Shown here one piece after another: positions 12,525 through 24,700 of a stretch of DNA of 64,000 nt. Position 1 is the first letter of the stretch. Each line of letters opens with the position of its first letter. The notes under the pieces are model-generated. The model had not been told where the DNA came from, searched no databases, and saw nothing but the letters and a program-made list of their open reading frames with translations. The stretch spans positions 1,189,097 through 1,253,096 of the forward strand of contig QANU01064559.1 in NCBI GenBank assembly GCA_003254905.1, written 5' to 3'. The position numbers and the translations under genes are program-made. This DNA comes from Nissolia schottii. Its lineage: Eukaryota > Streptophyta > Magnoliopsida > Fabales > Fabaceae.

Positions 12525-15500
12525 ATGAATTCACATTCACAACAAGCTTCAGGAACTACATCTAACAACACTGGTAGTAGTCATAGTTCTTCTTTTGCAA
12601 CAAGTAAGTATGCTACTGGATTTGCTCAAACGAGTGGCCCTCTTTGGGTTTATGTCACTATGCTTCAAGATAAGAAGACAGGAAAAGGAAATGCACAATG
12701 GTGTTGTAATTTTTGTGGTCACACTTATAAAGGGTCTTATTATAGAGTGAGATCACATTTATTGAGGGATAGAGGGAATGGAATTACTATTTGTGATCAA
12801 GTTGTGGAGATGAAACAAATGGAAAATCAATTTCTTGAAAGAAAGAAAGCTGTTGAGGTTCCTTTTTAAACTGGAACTACAAGTGGAAATCCACCTAGAG
12901 ATGTTATTGTTGATGGGAATAAGAGAAGAAGAGCTTATGATACTCCCTTACATAGAGCTTTCAATAATGGAGCAAGGGAGCATCTTTCAGCTGAAATAGC
13001 CTGAATGTTTTATTCTTCTGGGTTACCCTTTAACTTGGCTAGAAATCCATACTATGTTAGCTCATACACCTATGCCACTAACACACAAATCTCTAGATTC
13101 CTTCCACCGAGCTACAATGCTATTAGGACTTCATATTTGCAGAAGGAGAAAGCAAATATAATGAAGTTACTTGAACCCTTAAAAGACACTTGGCCAATTA
13201 AGGGTGTAACCATTGTTACGGATGGTTGGATTGATGTGTAATGAAGACCGCTTATTAACTTCATGGTTATATCTGAGGTAGGACCCATGTTCTTGAAGGC
13301 TATTGACTGTTAAGGTGAAGTGAAGGATAAGTACTTTATGGCCAATTTAATTTTAAAAACCATTGATGAGGTTGGAGCAGAAAATGTGGTGCAAGTTATT
13401 ACAGACAGTTCCCCTGTTTGTAAGGCTGCTGGGGAGATTGTGGAGGTAGAGCATCACCACATTTTTTGGACACCATGCAAAGTGCATACATTAAATGTTG
13501 CATTCAAGAGCATATGTGATCCAAAAAACACGGTGGAAAATGAAGATGTTTATAATGAGTATAGTTGGATTGCTAAAATTGTTGAAGATGCCACATTCAT
13601 CAAGAACTTAATTGTGAATCATTCTATGCGGCTTGTGGTGTGAAAATCACAAAACACGTGTGACAAGTATACCACGTCGCCAAGTGATAAAAGTATCAGT
13701 CTTTTAAGACCAAAGTATCGTTTCCACGTGGACGGTATTGATTAGAAGTGCAATCAAGAAATATAACTCAAGAGTTAAATCACAAAAGATGGGTTTGTAG
13801 AACTGAATTTTTAGCAATATAAATTAAATATGATAACAATAAAAAAACGCAATTTAAACAAGTAGGATTTGATTTGAAAGTTAAGGCGATTGGGATTCTG
13901 ATTTCACCACTAATGTTATCCCTAATTTAGGTTTGTTTGTTATTTAAATTGTTTCCGAAGGACAACCTAAATTCCTAATCTAACGCAAATGTCTCTCGAG
14001 ATAGTGTGTGCCTCCTATGAACGACCCGATTAACCAATCTCTTAACATTAATCTAGTTTACCTAGGGATTACGGTTTTGTGAATCTTTGGTAGCGTGTGA
14101 GGCTAAGGGTTGCACCAGTACCACCCTTTATTCTTATATCTAAGATATAGCTAAGTGATGATCAATCTCTTAGTACCACCTAGGTTTCTTTTCTCAAAGT
14201 TCTCCTAAGTTTACTAACAATTTATTAATGACTAGTTAATAAAAAACATTAAGCATAGAGAAGATCAATTCACAACATATACAATTGAATAACGACGAAA
14301 TTAGAATTAGAAGAAAGTATTAGGGTTACATAATCCTCCCAATCAAAAAGGGAATTAGTTCATGATAGAGAAACAAAAATAAAAAATCAATAATGAAAAG
14401 ATAGAAGAATACATAGAAGATATGAAGGTCTTGGGTTTGAATCATGAGCGAATCGGTCTTCTTCCGTAGCATTCTTGATTCCTAGTGTGTTTTCTCTCTC
14501 TTCACCTTGACGATGACAAAAAAAATGATAAAAATGTGAATGAATGCTGAATTAATTCGAAATTAATCCTTATTTTTCCCTCTGGTGTGTTTTAACCTAT
14601 GTCACGCATTTTGGACTTCTGCGATAGTGTCTTACGTGAGTTGCATTGTGTCTCACGCGAGACAAGCTTCCATAATCAAATTCTCCACTCTCTATTTGTC
14701 ACCTCTCATGTGAGATCTATGTGTGTCTCCCGCGAGACACCCTTCTAGAATGCCAATTTTTGCACTTTGTTTGCTTCAACTTACGCGAGACACTTGGAAA
14801 CTCCTTAAGTCTCACGCAAGATGCTCCATTGACTCACAATTGGCTCCTTTTCTTGCATTTCGGGCCATGAAACACTCAAATAAACATCAAACATACTAGA
14901 GATAACAAGATAATTAAATCCCGATAATCACGCTTCAAATTCACTGAATCCTAAACTATTCTAACTAAAAATTTATATATTCAGTAAACAAAAATAAGTT
15001 TTGTTGGAGAGTTATCAGTGGCTTGCCTTGTTTAATCGGTTTGTGCATCTTAAGCTACTTGCCATTGCTGAGATTCGTTTTGCTTCAGTGATTATAATGC
15101 GTAAAAGGTTTCAAACTATTAATCCTGAACTCCAAAGATTGATGATTAGTGAAGAATGGACTACTTATAGAGAGGATGATGCTTTGAAGGCGACCCATGT
15201 GAAAGAAATGATTCTGAATGACTCTTGGTGGGATCAAGTGGATTATATCCTTAACTTCACAAACCAGTATATGACATGCTTAGATCATGTGATACTGACA
15301 ACTCTTCACTTCATTTGGTTTATGAAATGTGGGATTGCATGATAGAGCAAGTGAAGAGGACAATATATCAACATGAAGGCAAAGAGTTGACTAGAGACTC
15401 ATCTTTCTATGATGTGATACATGAGATTTTGGTTTTTAGACGGACAAAAAGTTATACACCTCTACATTGCATGACTCATTCCCTAAATCCCAATGAAGTT

Positions 15501-16197
15501 TCAACTAAGTTTCAACCTTATTAATTTAAGTTTTTTTGAAATGTACTTTCTCTTAGTCTAAAATGTATGATGACTTGCATTTTATTCAATAGGTATTATA
15601 CTAGACAATGGATTAATGGAGCTCCAAATAGAGTTGCCCTGCATATGGACAATAAGATTGCATTAGGGAGGAACAAATCTGAGGAGTTATTTTTCGGGTT
15701 CAAGTGATAGGCTACAAGCAACTCATGAGTTTGTTAAGTTCTCAAGTGGAGAACAAGAGTTTAGCCAATTTGATAGAACAAGATAGATGGGAGCTTAGTC
15801 CAAGAGAATGGTGGATGACATGGAGTTTGTCTCACAAAGATTTATCCAATTGCTTTGAAACTTCTTTCATAACCAAGTTCTTCCTCTTGTTGTGAAAGAA
15901 ATTGGAGTACTTATTCCTTTATCCACTCAATGAGAAGGAATAAGATGCATCCTAAGAGAGCTGAAGATCTAGTGTTCATACACACAAATCTCCGTCTACT
16001 CTCAATGAATAATAAGAAGTATGAGGAGGGTGAGACAAGTATGTGGGATGTTGGTGGAGATGCTTTCGATCCATTTGACGGAGTTGGGATTTAAAGTTGC
16101 AAACCTTTCACTTGATGAGCCTAACATAGAAGCTATTCTTTTTTGTGATGATGGGGATGTGAATGATGAGATTGAAATTGTTAATGTCCCAGTTTGA
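12525..16197 (+). pseudogene. hAT transposase (BED finger, DUF659, dimerisation domain), broken
   Basis: The reading frame opens at ATG 12525 in a Ser/Thr/Gln-rich leader. A BED zinc finger follows (CNFC then RSHLL, about 12700-12760), then the DUF659 part (FYSSGLPFNLARNP, VTIVTDGWID, VVQVITDSSPVCKAAG), the KLLAIAEIRFASVI region after the insertion, and the tail ending NDEIEIVNVPV at TGA 16195-16197. In-frame stops occur at 12867, 13002, 13239, 13242 and 13311; frameshifts follow after about 15290. A 1.4 kb insertion splits the NHSMRL/ALFNRFV segment. The element cannot make active transposase from this copy. Confidence 0.85.
13636..15025. mobile_element. 1.4 kb insertion inside the hAT transposase (LTR-like, class unsure)
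   Basis: The six bases GGCTTG at 13630-13635 recur at 15020-15025. Removing one copy plus the sequence between rejoins the transposase frame exactly (SMRL/ALFNRF), so the borders are well supported. The inserted sequence starts TGGTGTGAAAATCAC, has no long ORF, and contains palindrome-like CTCACGCGAGAC motifs at 14628-14822. The style (AAGTATCGTTTCCACGTGGA near the start) resembles plant LTRs, but neither clear TG...CA ends nor terminal inverted repeats are seen. It could be a solo LTR or another non-autonomous element. Confidence 0.7.
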
Positions 16198-16515
16198 TTG
16201 TTGGGTTCCTGTTTTGAATGTTTTGAGATGTAATGTTGAACAATTTAACTTATTTTATGTTAAATTTAATGTTTTCTTTGAATTTGAGATGTAATGTTAA
16301 ACAATTTAACTTTTTTTAATATTAAAATTATTATCTTTCTTTTAGTTATCTTGTGAATTTTTTTAATTATTATATATATTCGGATTACGATTACTCCTGT
16401 TTTTCTAAAAATTCCGTACCCCAATATCCGTATTCTTATCCGTATCCGTACCCAATATTGGTACGGTATTTGACTGCAGTTGACTGTCCATGTTCCGGTA
16501 CCCATGCAACGTAGT

Positions 16516-18137
16516 TGACTGTCAATGTTCCGTAAATTGGTGTTAAAGAAAGTATAATTTATGGTCCAGATGAAGGCATAAAACGCCTTTTGAGGCATGA
16601 ATTTCAGGTAATTCAAGATCTCCTTTGAGCTAATTCCATTGGTCACAAACTCTCCTAGTTAGCATCTGTAGAGTTGTTTGGAACTTTTGTCGGTAATGAA
16701 ATAGTGAATGAGGCCAATTGGTGCTTGTTTTAATTGTGGTCTAGTAGGTCATTTTGCGCTTTCGTTTAGGAAGGGAAATGAACTTTGGTCTTTTGTAAGA
16801 TTTTGGCTTTTTTTTAAAAGTTCTGGCCGAATTCTCCTCACTCAACATAAATGGAGGGAGTGATGAAATTCCCGTTTGGTTACATTGTTGTTCAAGAAGA
16901 AAAAAAATGATCTAGCTCATCCAACCCACTTATTGAACCTTGGTATTCTTGTATGCCAAGTTACTATATTGTTTAAGGTTCAAAAGAATTGGTCTTTGAA
17001 CCAAAAATAGATCAAAAAATTGGTGTAGACCTACTACTTGGTCCAAAATTTTGGTTGACCTAATTCAAACTAAGCCTTAACCCAAAACCTATTTGACCAA
17101 AGACACCATGATTATTTTAATTATATTTTACTACATGCGAAATATGTTGACCTTAAAAAAAAACATGAAATTACTATTCCATTTCTATCCATATCAAACC
17201 AAATATATGAATAAACATTACATTCATTTTTTTTTTAACTCTTAGCTTGTGTTTGGTTATGCGTTGACAAGATCAAGTTGTGATGATATTGATGATTTTA
17301 GTAAAAAGAATTTTTTGAAGTAAATAATTTATGTTTGATATTTTATTTAAAAAGTAATTTTAACAAAATTAATGTTGAAATGATCTCCAATGGAAAAGCA
17401 ATAATTATTTTCTTTTGATCAAACCTTGGTTTTGAAGTAAAATACTTTTAAGTGAGTGGAAAAAGAAAAAAGAGAAAACATAACTATTAATAAAAATGAT
17501 ATCCTAAAATAACTACTTTTAGTACCTAATTTTATGTTTTTAAAGTTACTCTTAATAAAGTATGTTTTCATGCAATCGGTTTTTTTTTCCTTTTGAATTT
17601 TTATTTTAATTATTTTAAAAGAAATTAACAATTTTACTCCCTTATTCTCTTTTGTATATGTTCAATATTTAACAGATACATTGCTAGCAATAAAATAACA
17701 GCAAAAAAACATAGCTAGAAATAAACTAAAAGCAAAATCAATTCCATGTCAAGCTCCTCTTTGATTACTTCTACCATGTTCCCAAACACGCTATAAAGTA
17801 GAGGGTTAAAAACGTTCAAATTTAGACAAAGTAATCGATAAAAGGAAATCTTATCAACTGGGCCGGATAAGCAATGATGTCTTCTGTCATTCTCAGTGGT
17901 CAGGTTGTCGTGTTAGTGTATGTCTATCCCATTAGCCTATCAAAGCAAATAAAAATCCAATTCTATGATACACGTCTTTCCTAACCCCATGTTTTGTGAT
18001 TTTATTTTTTCCTTCAAAATATTGGTGCTCTTTTAACAGTGGTCATGGCTGGAACCTGCATTGAATTTGCATACTCATGAGCATCAATTAATTATTTATT
18101 ATTTATTATTTATTAATTTAAATTGGTATTTATCATT
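16516..18137. other. Spacer between the hAT element and repeat unit 1
   Basis: AT-rich sequence with no supported gene. A 70-codon Lys/Ile-rich ORF on the minus strand (17419-17631) looks like chance in low-complexity DNA. A short ATTATTTATT repeat lies at 18088-18117, just before the duplicated block begins. Confidence 0.5.
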
Positions 18138-18420
18138 TTACGTTTCTGTTTAGGTGATACTTATCGGGTTAGCGTGCTTTGTCCGCACGCCAACAAAAGT
18201 GGTCCAACTAATTTCCTTTTCAGCTTTCCACCGCCTCAATTAGAAAACCGCGTCAAATAAAAGAACCTATTTTTTTAATCGCATCATCACGTTGAACTTT
18301 TCAACCACCGCCTCGTCTCTTCTAATCTCAGCCGTCTATCCTGACCCTTCCCTTCTATATAAACACCCCCGCCCCATCCTTCTCACTCATTCCATTGTAG
18401 GTTGCCGATAGCTTAATGGT
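18138..18420 (+). promoter_or_regulatory. Promoter-like block of duplicated unit 1
   Basis: This stretch matches 36324-36605 closely: GTCCGCACGCCAACAAAAGT, then TTTCCACCGCC, AGAAAACCGCGTC, TCTTCTAATCTCAGCCGTC and the TATA box TATATAAA (18355-18362), followed by a C-rich run and CTCATTCCATTGTAGG. It is one of the best conserved parts of the two copies, which fits a core promoter kept under constraint. Transcription itself is inferred. Confidence 0.55.
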
Positions 18421-18890
18421 TTCGGTTTGCGATTTCTTAGTTTTCTCCTCCTGCATTTTCTCTTCGTCTTCGATGATTTCGATTTATAATCTAGAAGTAG
18501 CATCGTGCTGTGTGGTTGATGATTTCGGTTTTGTGATCTAGAAGTTTTGCTGTTGTATCTGATGATCTGCGGCTACAAACTGATTTTGTGTAGCTTCGTG
18601 ATTTTTTCTTTCACCTTGAATTTTGCTATTCGGTGGTTCAGGGAGAACTTGGCGTTGGATCTGCTTGAGTTTTTTCATTCCTGTTTGATGGACGATGGTG
18701 CTTTTTCCCGTGGGATTTGAGATTCGAAGAACTCGTGACTCTTGTTTTTATGTTCAATTCTTCGATTATTTTTTGTTTGATTATGGAGACTCTGGTGGTG
18801 ATCTGGTTGAATTCTCTGTTCTTAGGGCGCGTCCAGCTGCAGCTAGGATATTGGATTTTGAATTTTGTGATTCTCGATTCTGAGGCTTAG

Positions 18891-21740
18891 AAGGAGCTGC
18901 AGGCTCAGGATTTGATTCAGTTTCTCTGATGATTTAATCCTTTATTTCTTTTTATTTTCTGACTTTGTTGCTTGCGTATTGAATTTTATTCTCTTTTTTT
19001 CGCAGCGTTCCTTTTCCATGATGTAGCGTGCATGCGTAATCGGTGACCTCTAACTAGATGATGAGCTGAGCTCTTGATTTTTTTTCCCCCTTGTTTCATG
19101 TCTATAACTTCCTCACTCGAACTTTCTCATAATTGACGAGCGCTTGATTTCTGAAATCAATGAATATGTGCTTGGATATGGATGCAGTGATTCTGAAATA
19201 GAGGCGTAGCTAGCTGAAATTACAGAGGCGATTGGATCGTTCATAAGAACAAAGTCTTCTGCTGATCAACATCTATCTCCTGACTCCTTTTATTTCAATT
19301 CTTCATTGTTCTCCAGAGATTTTTCATCTAGGTCATGAGCTGCTTGTGTTTCTGTTTATTCGTTTGCAGCACCTTGGAGCCTGGAGATCCGGGACTGAAT
19401 TTTGACTGAACGATCTGCGATTATTGAAGATGAGGATGAGATTTCAAATTGTTAGATGAATCTTTCTCGATGTAGAGGATTACAAGGAGCTATCGTCTCA
19501 GGATTTGATTCAGTTTCTCTGATGGCTTAATCCTTCATTTTTTTTGTTTTCTGGCTTATTGCTGCTTGCGTATTGAATTTGAAACTGTTTCGGTATCCAT
19601 GATTTACCGTTCTGCATGCGTGCTTTGGTGCCTCTAACAAGATTCTGAGCTGAACTCTAGAATTTCTTCCTGTTGTGTCTAACTTTCTCGAACTTTAGCT
19701 TGATTTCTGAGATCAATGAATGTGTGCTTGGATGCAGTGATTCCGAAATCAAATTCTCTCTATACGCGTAGCGAGCTGAAGTGATAGAGGACATTGGAGC
19801 CGAAGAATGAAGTCTTCAGCTACGATCAAGATCTCTGAGTCGTCTTTTATTTCAAATTTTCAAACGTTGTTCTTCGTTTCATTGTAGAGTTGTTTCATCT
19901 AGGTCACGGGCTGCTTGTGTTTCTGTTTATTCAATTGCAGCACCTTGGAGTCGGTTGACTGAATTTTCTCTTCGTTGGAGATCATGGAGCGGATTTTGAA
20001 CTAACATTCTGCGATTGCTGATGCATGCAGTATCAGGATCTGTTTTCTGAATTTTCTGTTTTGTTCTCTGACTTTGATCTTGCCTGTAAATTAATGTGTG
20101 AACATGTTTTTCCTGCAGCGTTGTGTTTCTGACATTGGATTATAAGGAGCTGCATTCTCAGGACTTGATTCAATTTCTCAAGATTTAATCCTTCATATCT
20201 TTTTATTTTCTGGCTTTGTTGCTGCTTGCGTATTAAATCTGAAACTATTTTTTCTGCAGCTTTTTGGTTTCCATGGGGTAGCGTTCTGCATGCGTAATTG
20301 GTGATCTCTAACTAGATTCTGAGCTGAACTCTTGAATATATATATTTTTTATTTTTTATTTTTCATTCGTGTCTATGACTTAGCACGTCAATTGACGTGC
20401 TTGAGGACTGAGAACAATGAATGATGCAGTGATTCTGGAGTCAAAATCTCTTTGTAGGCATAGCGAGGTCGCTGAAATTAGAGAAGATTGGATCATTCTT
20501 AAGAATAGAGTCTTCTCCTACGATCAAGATCCATTCCCTGACTCTTCTTTTATTACCATTCTCTGAATTTTGTTCTTCGTTGGAGTTGTTTCATCTAGGT
20601 CATGAGCTGCTTTTGTGTCTGTTCATTCGTTTGCAGCACCTTGGAGCTTCTTCGATGGAGATCAGGGAGCGGATTTTGAATAAGCAGTCTGCAAGGATCA
20701 GGATCTGTTTTGTAATTCTTAAATGACTCTTCTGTTTATGTAGTTTCGTGGTTGAGATTGTTTCTTTCATGTCTGTCTTTACAATTGCTATTCAGTGGTT
20801 CAGGAAGAACTGTGCTGGATTTGCTTGAGTTTTTCATTCGGGTTTGATGGATGATGCTTTTGCTTTGGCATTTGAGATTGGGAGAACTCGTTACTCTTGT
20901 CTTTATCTTCGATACTAGATTATTTTTTCGTTTGACTATGGAGATTCAAGTGGTGATCTGGCTGAATTCTCTGTTCTTAGGGCGTGGCCAGCTGCAGATA
21001 GAAGATTGGATTTTGAAAGATTGTTTTCGTCGTTCTTGATGCTGGGAAGTATAAGGAGCTACAGTCACAGGATCTGATTTAGTTTATTCTCTAATTTTTT
21101 TCCCTCTGGCTTTGATAGCGCATGCATATTGAATTGGAAAATGTTTTTTCTGCATCATTGAGTTTTCCATGATGTTGCGCTCTGCATGGCATCGATTTCT
21201 CATGCGTAATTGGTGACCCCTTCCTACATTCTGAGCACTCTTGAATTTTTTTTTTTTTTTGTTTTGTGTATATCTTTCTCTCTCGTACCTCCTTCATAGT
21301 TGATATGTGCTTAATTTTGAAATCGATGGAGTTGTGCGTGGACTTTCTGAAATCAAACACTCTTTAGGCGTTGCGAGCTGAAGTAACCGAGCTGCTACGA
21401 TCATGATCGAGATCTATTCACTAACTCCTCTTCTATTTCAATTCTTTGAACTTTGTGCTTCATTTCCTTGTAGAATTGTTTCATCTAGGTTATGAGCTGC
21501 TTGAGTTTCTTTTATGTATGCAGCTCCTTGGATCCGAGGAATGAATTTTATGTTCATTGGAGATCAGGCCGTGGATTTTGAATCTGCATGTACTGATGCA
21601 TACAGGATCAGGATCTATTTTTCTAATTCTTTGATGAATCGTGTGTCATGTTGTTCTATGACTTTCAGTCTTGCCTGTGAATTATTATGTGAACATGTTT
21701 GTACTGTAGTGCTGTGTTTCTGACATTGGATATTGTGCAT
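18891..21740 (+). repeat. Internal repeat array of unit 1, four copies of 0.6-0.9 kb
   Basis: Each copy begins with a version of GGAGCTGCAG-CTCAGGATTTGATTC (18891, 19485, 20142, 21052). In order it then has TCCATGATGTAGCG, CATGCGTAATTGGTGACC, GATGCAGTGATTCTGAAATC, AGTCTTCTGCTACGATCA and CATCTAGGTCATGAGCTGC (19325, 19896, 20591, 21481), then GCACCTTGGAGC. A larger unit also repeats: the block at 18640-18880 (TTCAGGGAGAACTTG to CAGCTGCAG) recurs at 20798-21020. Later parts of the unit, to about 25250, hold more diverged versions. Confidence 0.8.
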
Positions 21741-24700
21741 AATTGGTCACACGTACTCGAGTTTGAACATTGGTCTGTATCTGGATTGAACCTTGGATTA
21801 TTTTGAGTCGAACTTTGTCCATATATTTTTTTGACTCGCTCAATTTATGTCTTCATGATTCTATTGTTTTCGTTTTTGGGAACAGGTAGTTTTTGGAAGC
21901 ATCTGTTGGTTGTGTCAATGGACCTTCGGTTCTTAGGTAGTCTTGACTTCTCATCTTTCAATTGAGAGTTAGTTTGGTTTTCAGTGTCAACCTTTTGTTA
22001 GAGTTGTGTTTATGTAAGGTGCTGGAATTTCTACCTTCTTAGACTATCAGTTAGGGGATTGGATTTGGGTTAGCTGTGCTGTTCTATGTCTTGGTTTGGA
22101 GAATTTTGTTATGCTTAAATTGCTGTTTTTCCTCGCTATCTTAAGTTTTGCTACCTAATTGAATTTGAAATTGTTTTTTTGCAGCATTGTTGTGTTCCCA
22201 TTGTCTGGCTTCAGCATATCTGGTTTCCTCTATCTGAGCTTTTTAACCCTTCAATTCAAAGAATGCAATTGATTCTTTGCATTCTTCTTTGTAATTATTT
22301 ATGGCTTGTTCAGGGGAGATATACACAATGAATTAATGAGTACTGGCATTCTGTTTCAGCTGTTTGCTCGTGAGATCACTTAGGACCTTCTATTCATAGG
22401 TTTTGTTAATTTAATATGCTTCAAACTATTCAATTTTCAACTGGCAATTTGTTATCAAACTATATTAGACTTGTTGGGTCTTCTTGTTGAGGTGCAGGAT
22501 TTTCTACCATTTCTGGGTATATGGACTTGGACAACTTGGTTTGATTTCTATCTTCGTTTTTAACATGTACATTTAAAGGAAATACCTATTTTTAACTGAA
22601 GAAGTCAATATTACTCTTTGAATTATTCAGATGCTATTTGGTTTACTAGCAGAATTAGTCCACCCTCTATTTTTGCCTTGAGTTTCGTATGATATTAGAT
22701 TTTCTGTTATGAGTTGGTGCAGTGTTGTCTCTGAGTTGTTGAATTATGTATATGAAATAATATAGGGGTTGAATTGAGAAAAACTTGCTTTTATGCAGTT
22801 CAGTGTCAGTATGGCTGGGTGAGCTTCTCCTAGGATCGGGTGCTACAAACAGGTTTAGGGTTACTGTTTTCTTTGTTTAGTTGTCATATTTTGTTTTGAT
22901 GGCCCATGCAAATTAAATTTAAGCATGTCTTTCTGTGGAGCTTTGTTTTTCACATCATGTAACATTCTTCATGGCTTCAAACTGCATGCATGATTGGTGA
23001 CTCTACCTTCGATTCTTGGTTTTTGTTTCTTATCTGTTGTCAACACCAACTGGATTTTGAACTCAATTCTTGTTTTCATCTCCATTCTCTTCCGTATGAT
23101 TTGTGCTTGGACAGGGTTACAATATGTTTGCTTGGATTTGGAAGCAACTATTGGTACTTGGAGGCATTGACATATTAACATTCTGTTCGGTCTTAGATTT
23201 TTTTAGCCATATGCTCTCGACCTGTGTTGGAGTTCTAAGTGTTTATCATTTTTTAACAACCTTGAAAAGGAATATCTTTTGGCACAAGTATTTTTGGTTT
23301 CATGTTTTGGATCATAGTGAATGTGCGGTTGTTCATGTTTCAGTGGTTTTTGCGGCAAGGGAATTTGGAGATTACAGCTGGGTTCTATGATCTTGGTTCT
23401 AATTTCTTTGGGGGTGTTTATATACTTTGTCTTTGCATGAGCTGTGTAGCTATTGAGTTGCGGCAATACATTCGAGCAGTTTGGTGAACATGGTTGGTGT
23501 TGACATTGGTTTTTGAGAGGAAGCTAGGGATGACAATGGTTGCGAGTTTCTGCAATTAGGAGTACTGGTTTTAAGTTCTCTAATGAATCATCTTTTGTTG
23601 TGGATGGGATGTGATATAGGAATTGAATTGTGGACTTTTTTGCAGTTCAATTCCATATGGTGTATAGAGGTTTTTTTTTTGCGGGCTGCAGGGTCCGGAA
23701 ACCGGAATCAGGATAACTGTTTTTGCTGCGTTCTCTGTATCTTCATTGTTTCTGCAAGTCTTTTGAATTGTTTGGATATTGGTGTTGCTGCCTAACGGAG
23801 ATTGGATTTTGCAATCGGGAGAAGATTTATTCTCCTCCATTGAATTTCATTGAATTGGGGTATCATATATTATTCTGCCCTGAAAATGGGAATTGAATGT
23901 GAACCTGTTCTTTTGCAGTGTTGCTTTTTGATATCACGCCTTCACATGTCATCCCTGATTGGTGATCTCTGCATTTAAACCTTGGTTTTACTTTTTGGTA
24001 GTTGTGTTATGTTTGGTTGCCTTTATTTGGATTTGCAACACTTGGATTTTTTCTTGTCTCTCCTGGGCAGGAGAGCGATGGTGTGATGGAATTTAGTAGT
24101 AGCTGTTGGGGCTTGGGACTATTGAGGACCTTCTGTTCTTAGGTTATGTTCGTCAATGTTCTCTTGATCTCTTGACTTCGCATTCAAGTTTGATATGACT
24201 TTATCAGCTTGCATCGGACCTCGTGTGTTTATGGTAGGTACAACGGTGCTGGATTTTCTACAGATTTTATAGAGTTCAACATGGTTTCTTTATTATTTAT
24301 ATTTTTATTTTATACGTTTTAATATAATGATAGTCTGCTTTTTGGAGTTGAACATGTTATTCTATCTTATTTATATTTCCACTCAATTCTTATATGACTC
24401 GCAATTGGGTGTGACATTGGGAATAAGAAGTGTGCTAGTACATGGTGACCGATGTTTTGAAAGACATGGATCAGGGCATTATTTATTAGTACATGGTAGA
24501 TCCTCATTGTTTTTGGTGTATGTCCTGGATCAAAATTGGCTTCCTTGCATTTTTTGCGAATATGCCACTTAACTAGTTCTTGATGCCGGTGAAGTTTTGG
24601 GTTTCTGTAGCAAGGAACACATTTTAAAGCAGTGTCAAGGAGACATGGGCTACTGCGGCCTTTTGGTGTTCTGATGATGGTTGCATCTTGGTATTTTCTG

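Larger units (their letters stand above)
11238..16515 (+). mobile_element. Decayed hAT transposon with a nested insertion
   Basis: Inverted ends are visible: GTTGCATGGGTACC at 11241-11254 and its exact complement at 16497-16510. Both subterminal regions are full of GGTACG/GTACCC motifs (11241-11400; 16410-16505), as in plant hAT elements. The 8-mer TGACTGTC sits just outside both ends (11230-11237 and 16516-16523), the right length for a hAT target duplication, although the same 8-mer also occurs once inside the right end, so chance is possible. The element is about 5.3 kb including the 1.4 kb nested insertion. A CT-rich stretch (11460-11850) precedes the transposase. Confidence 0.75.

Noticed and set aside
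16266-16646. 126-codon minus-strand ORF at the right end of the first hAT
   Set aside because: Low-complexity Ile/Lys/Arg translation of subterminal repeats and AT-rich DNA.
18695-18883. 62-codon ORF in unit 1 and its relatives at 20851-21039 and 36964-37158
   Set aside because: The frames and the peptides differ between copies and contain no conserved residues; DNA similarity explains them.
19015-19075. C/D-box snoRNA candidates in the repeat modules (CCATGATGTAGCG ... GATTCTGAGC)
   Set aside because: The C-box-like ATGATG is not kept in other modules (ATGATTT at 19599, ATGGGGT at 20272), flanking stems are absent, and D-like CTGA is missing in several copies.
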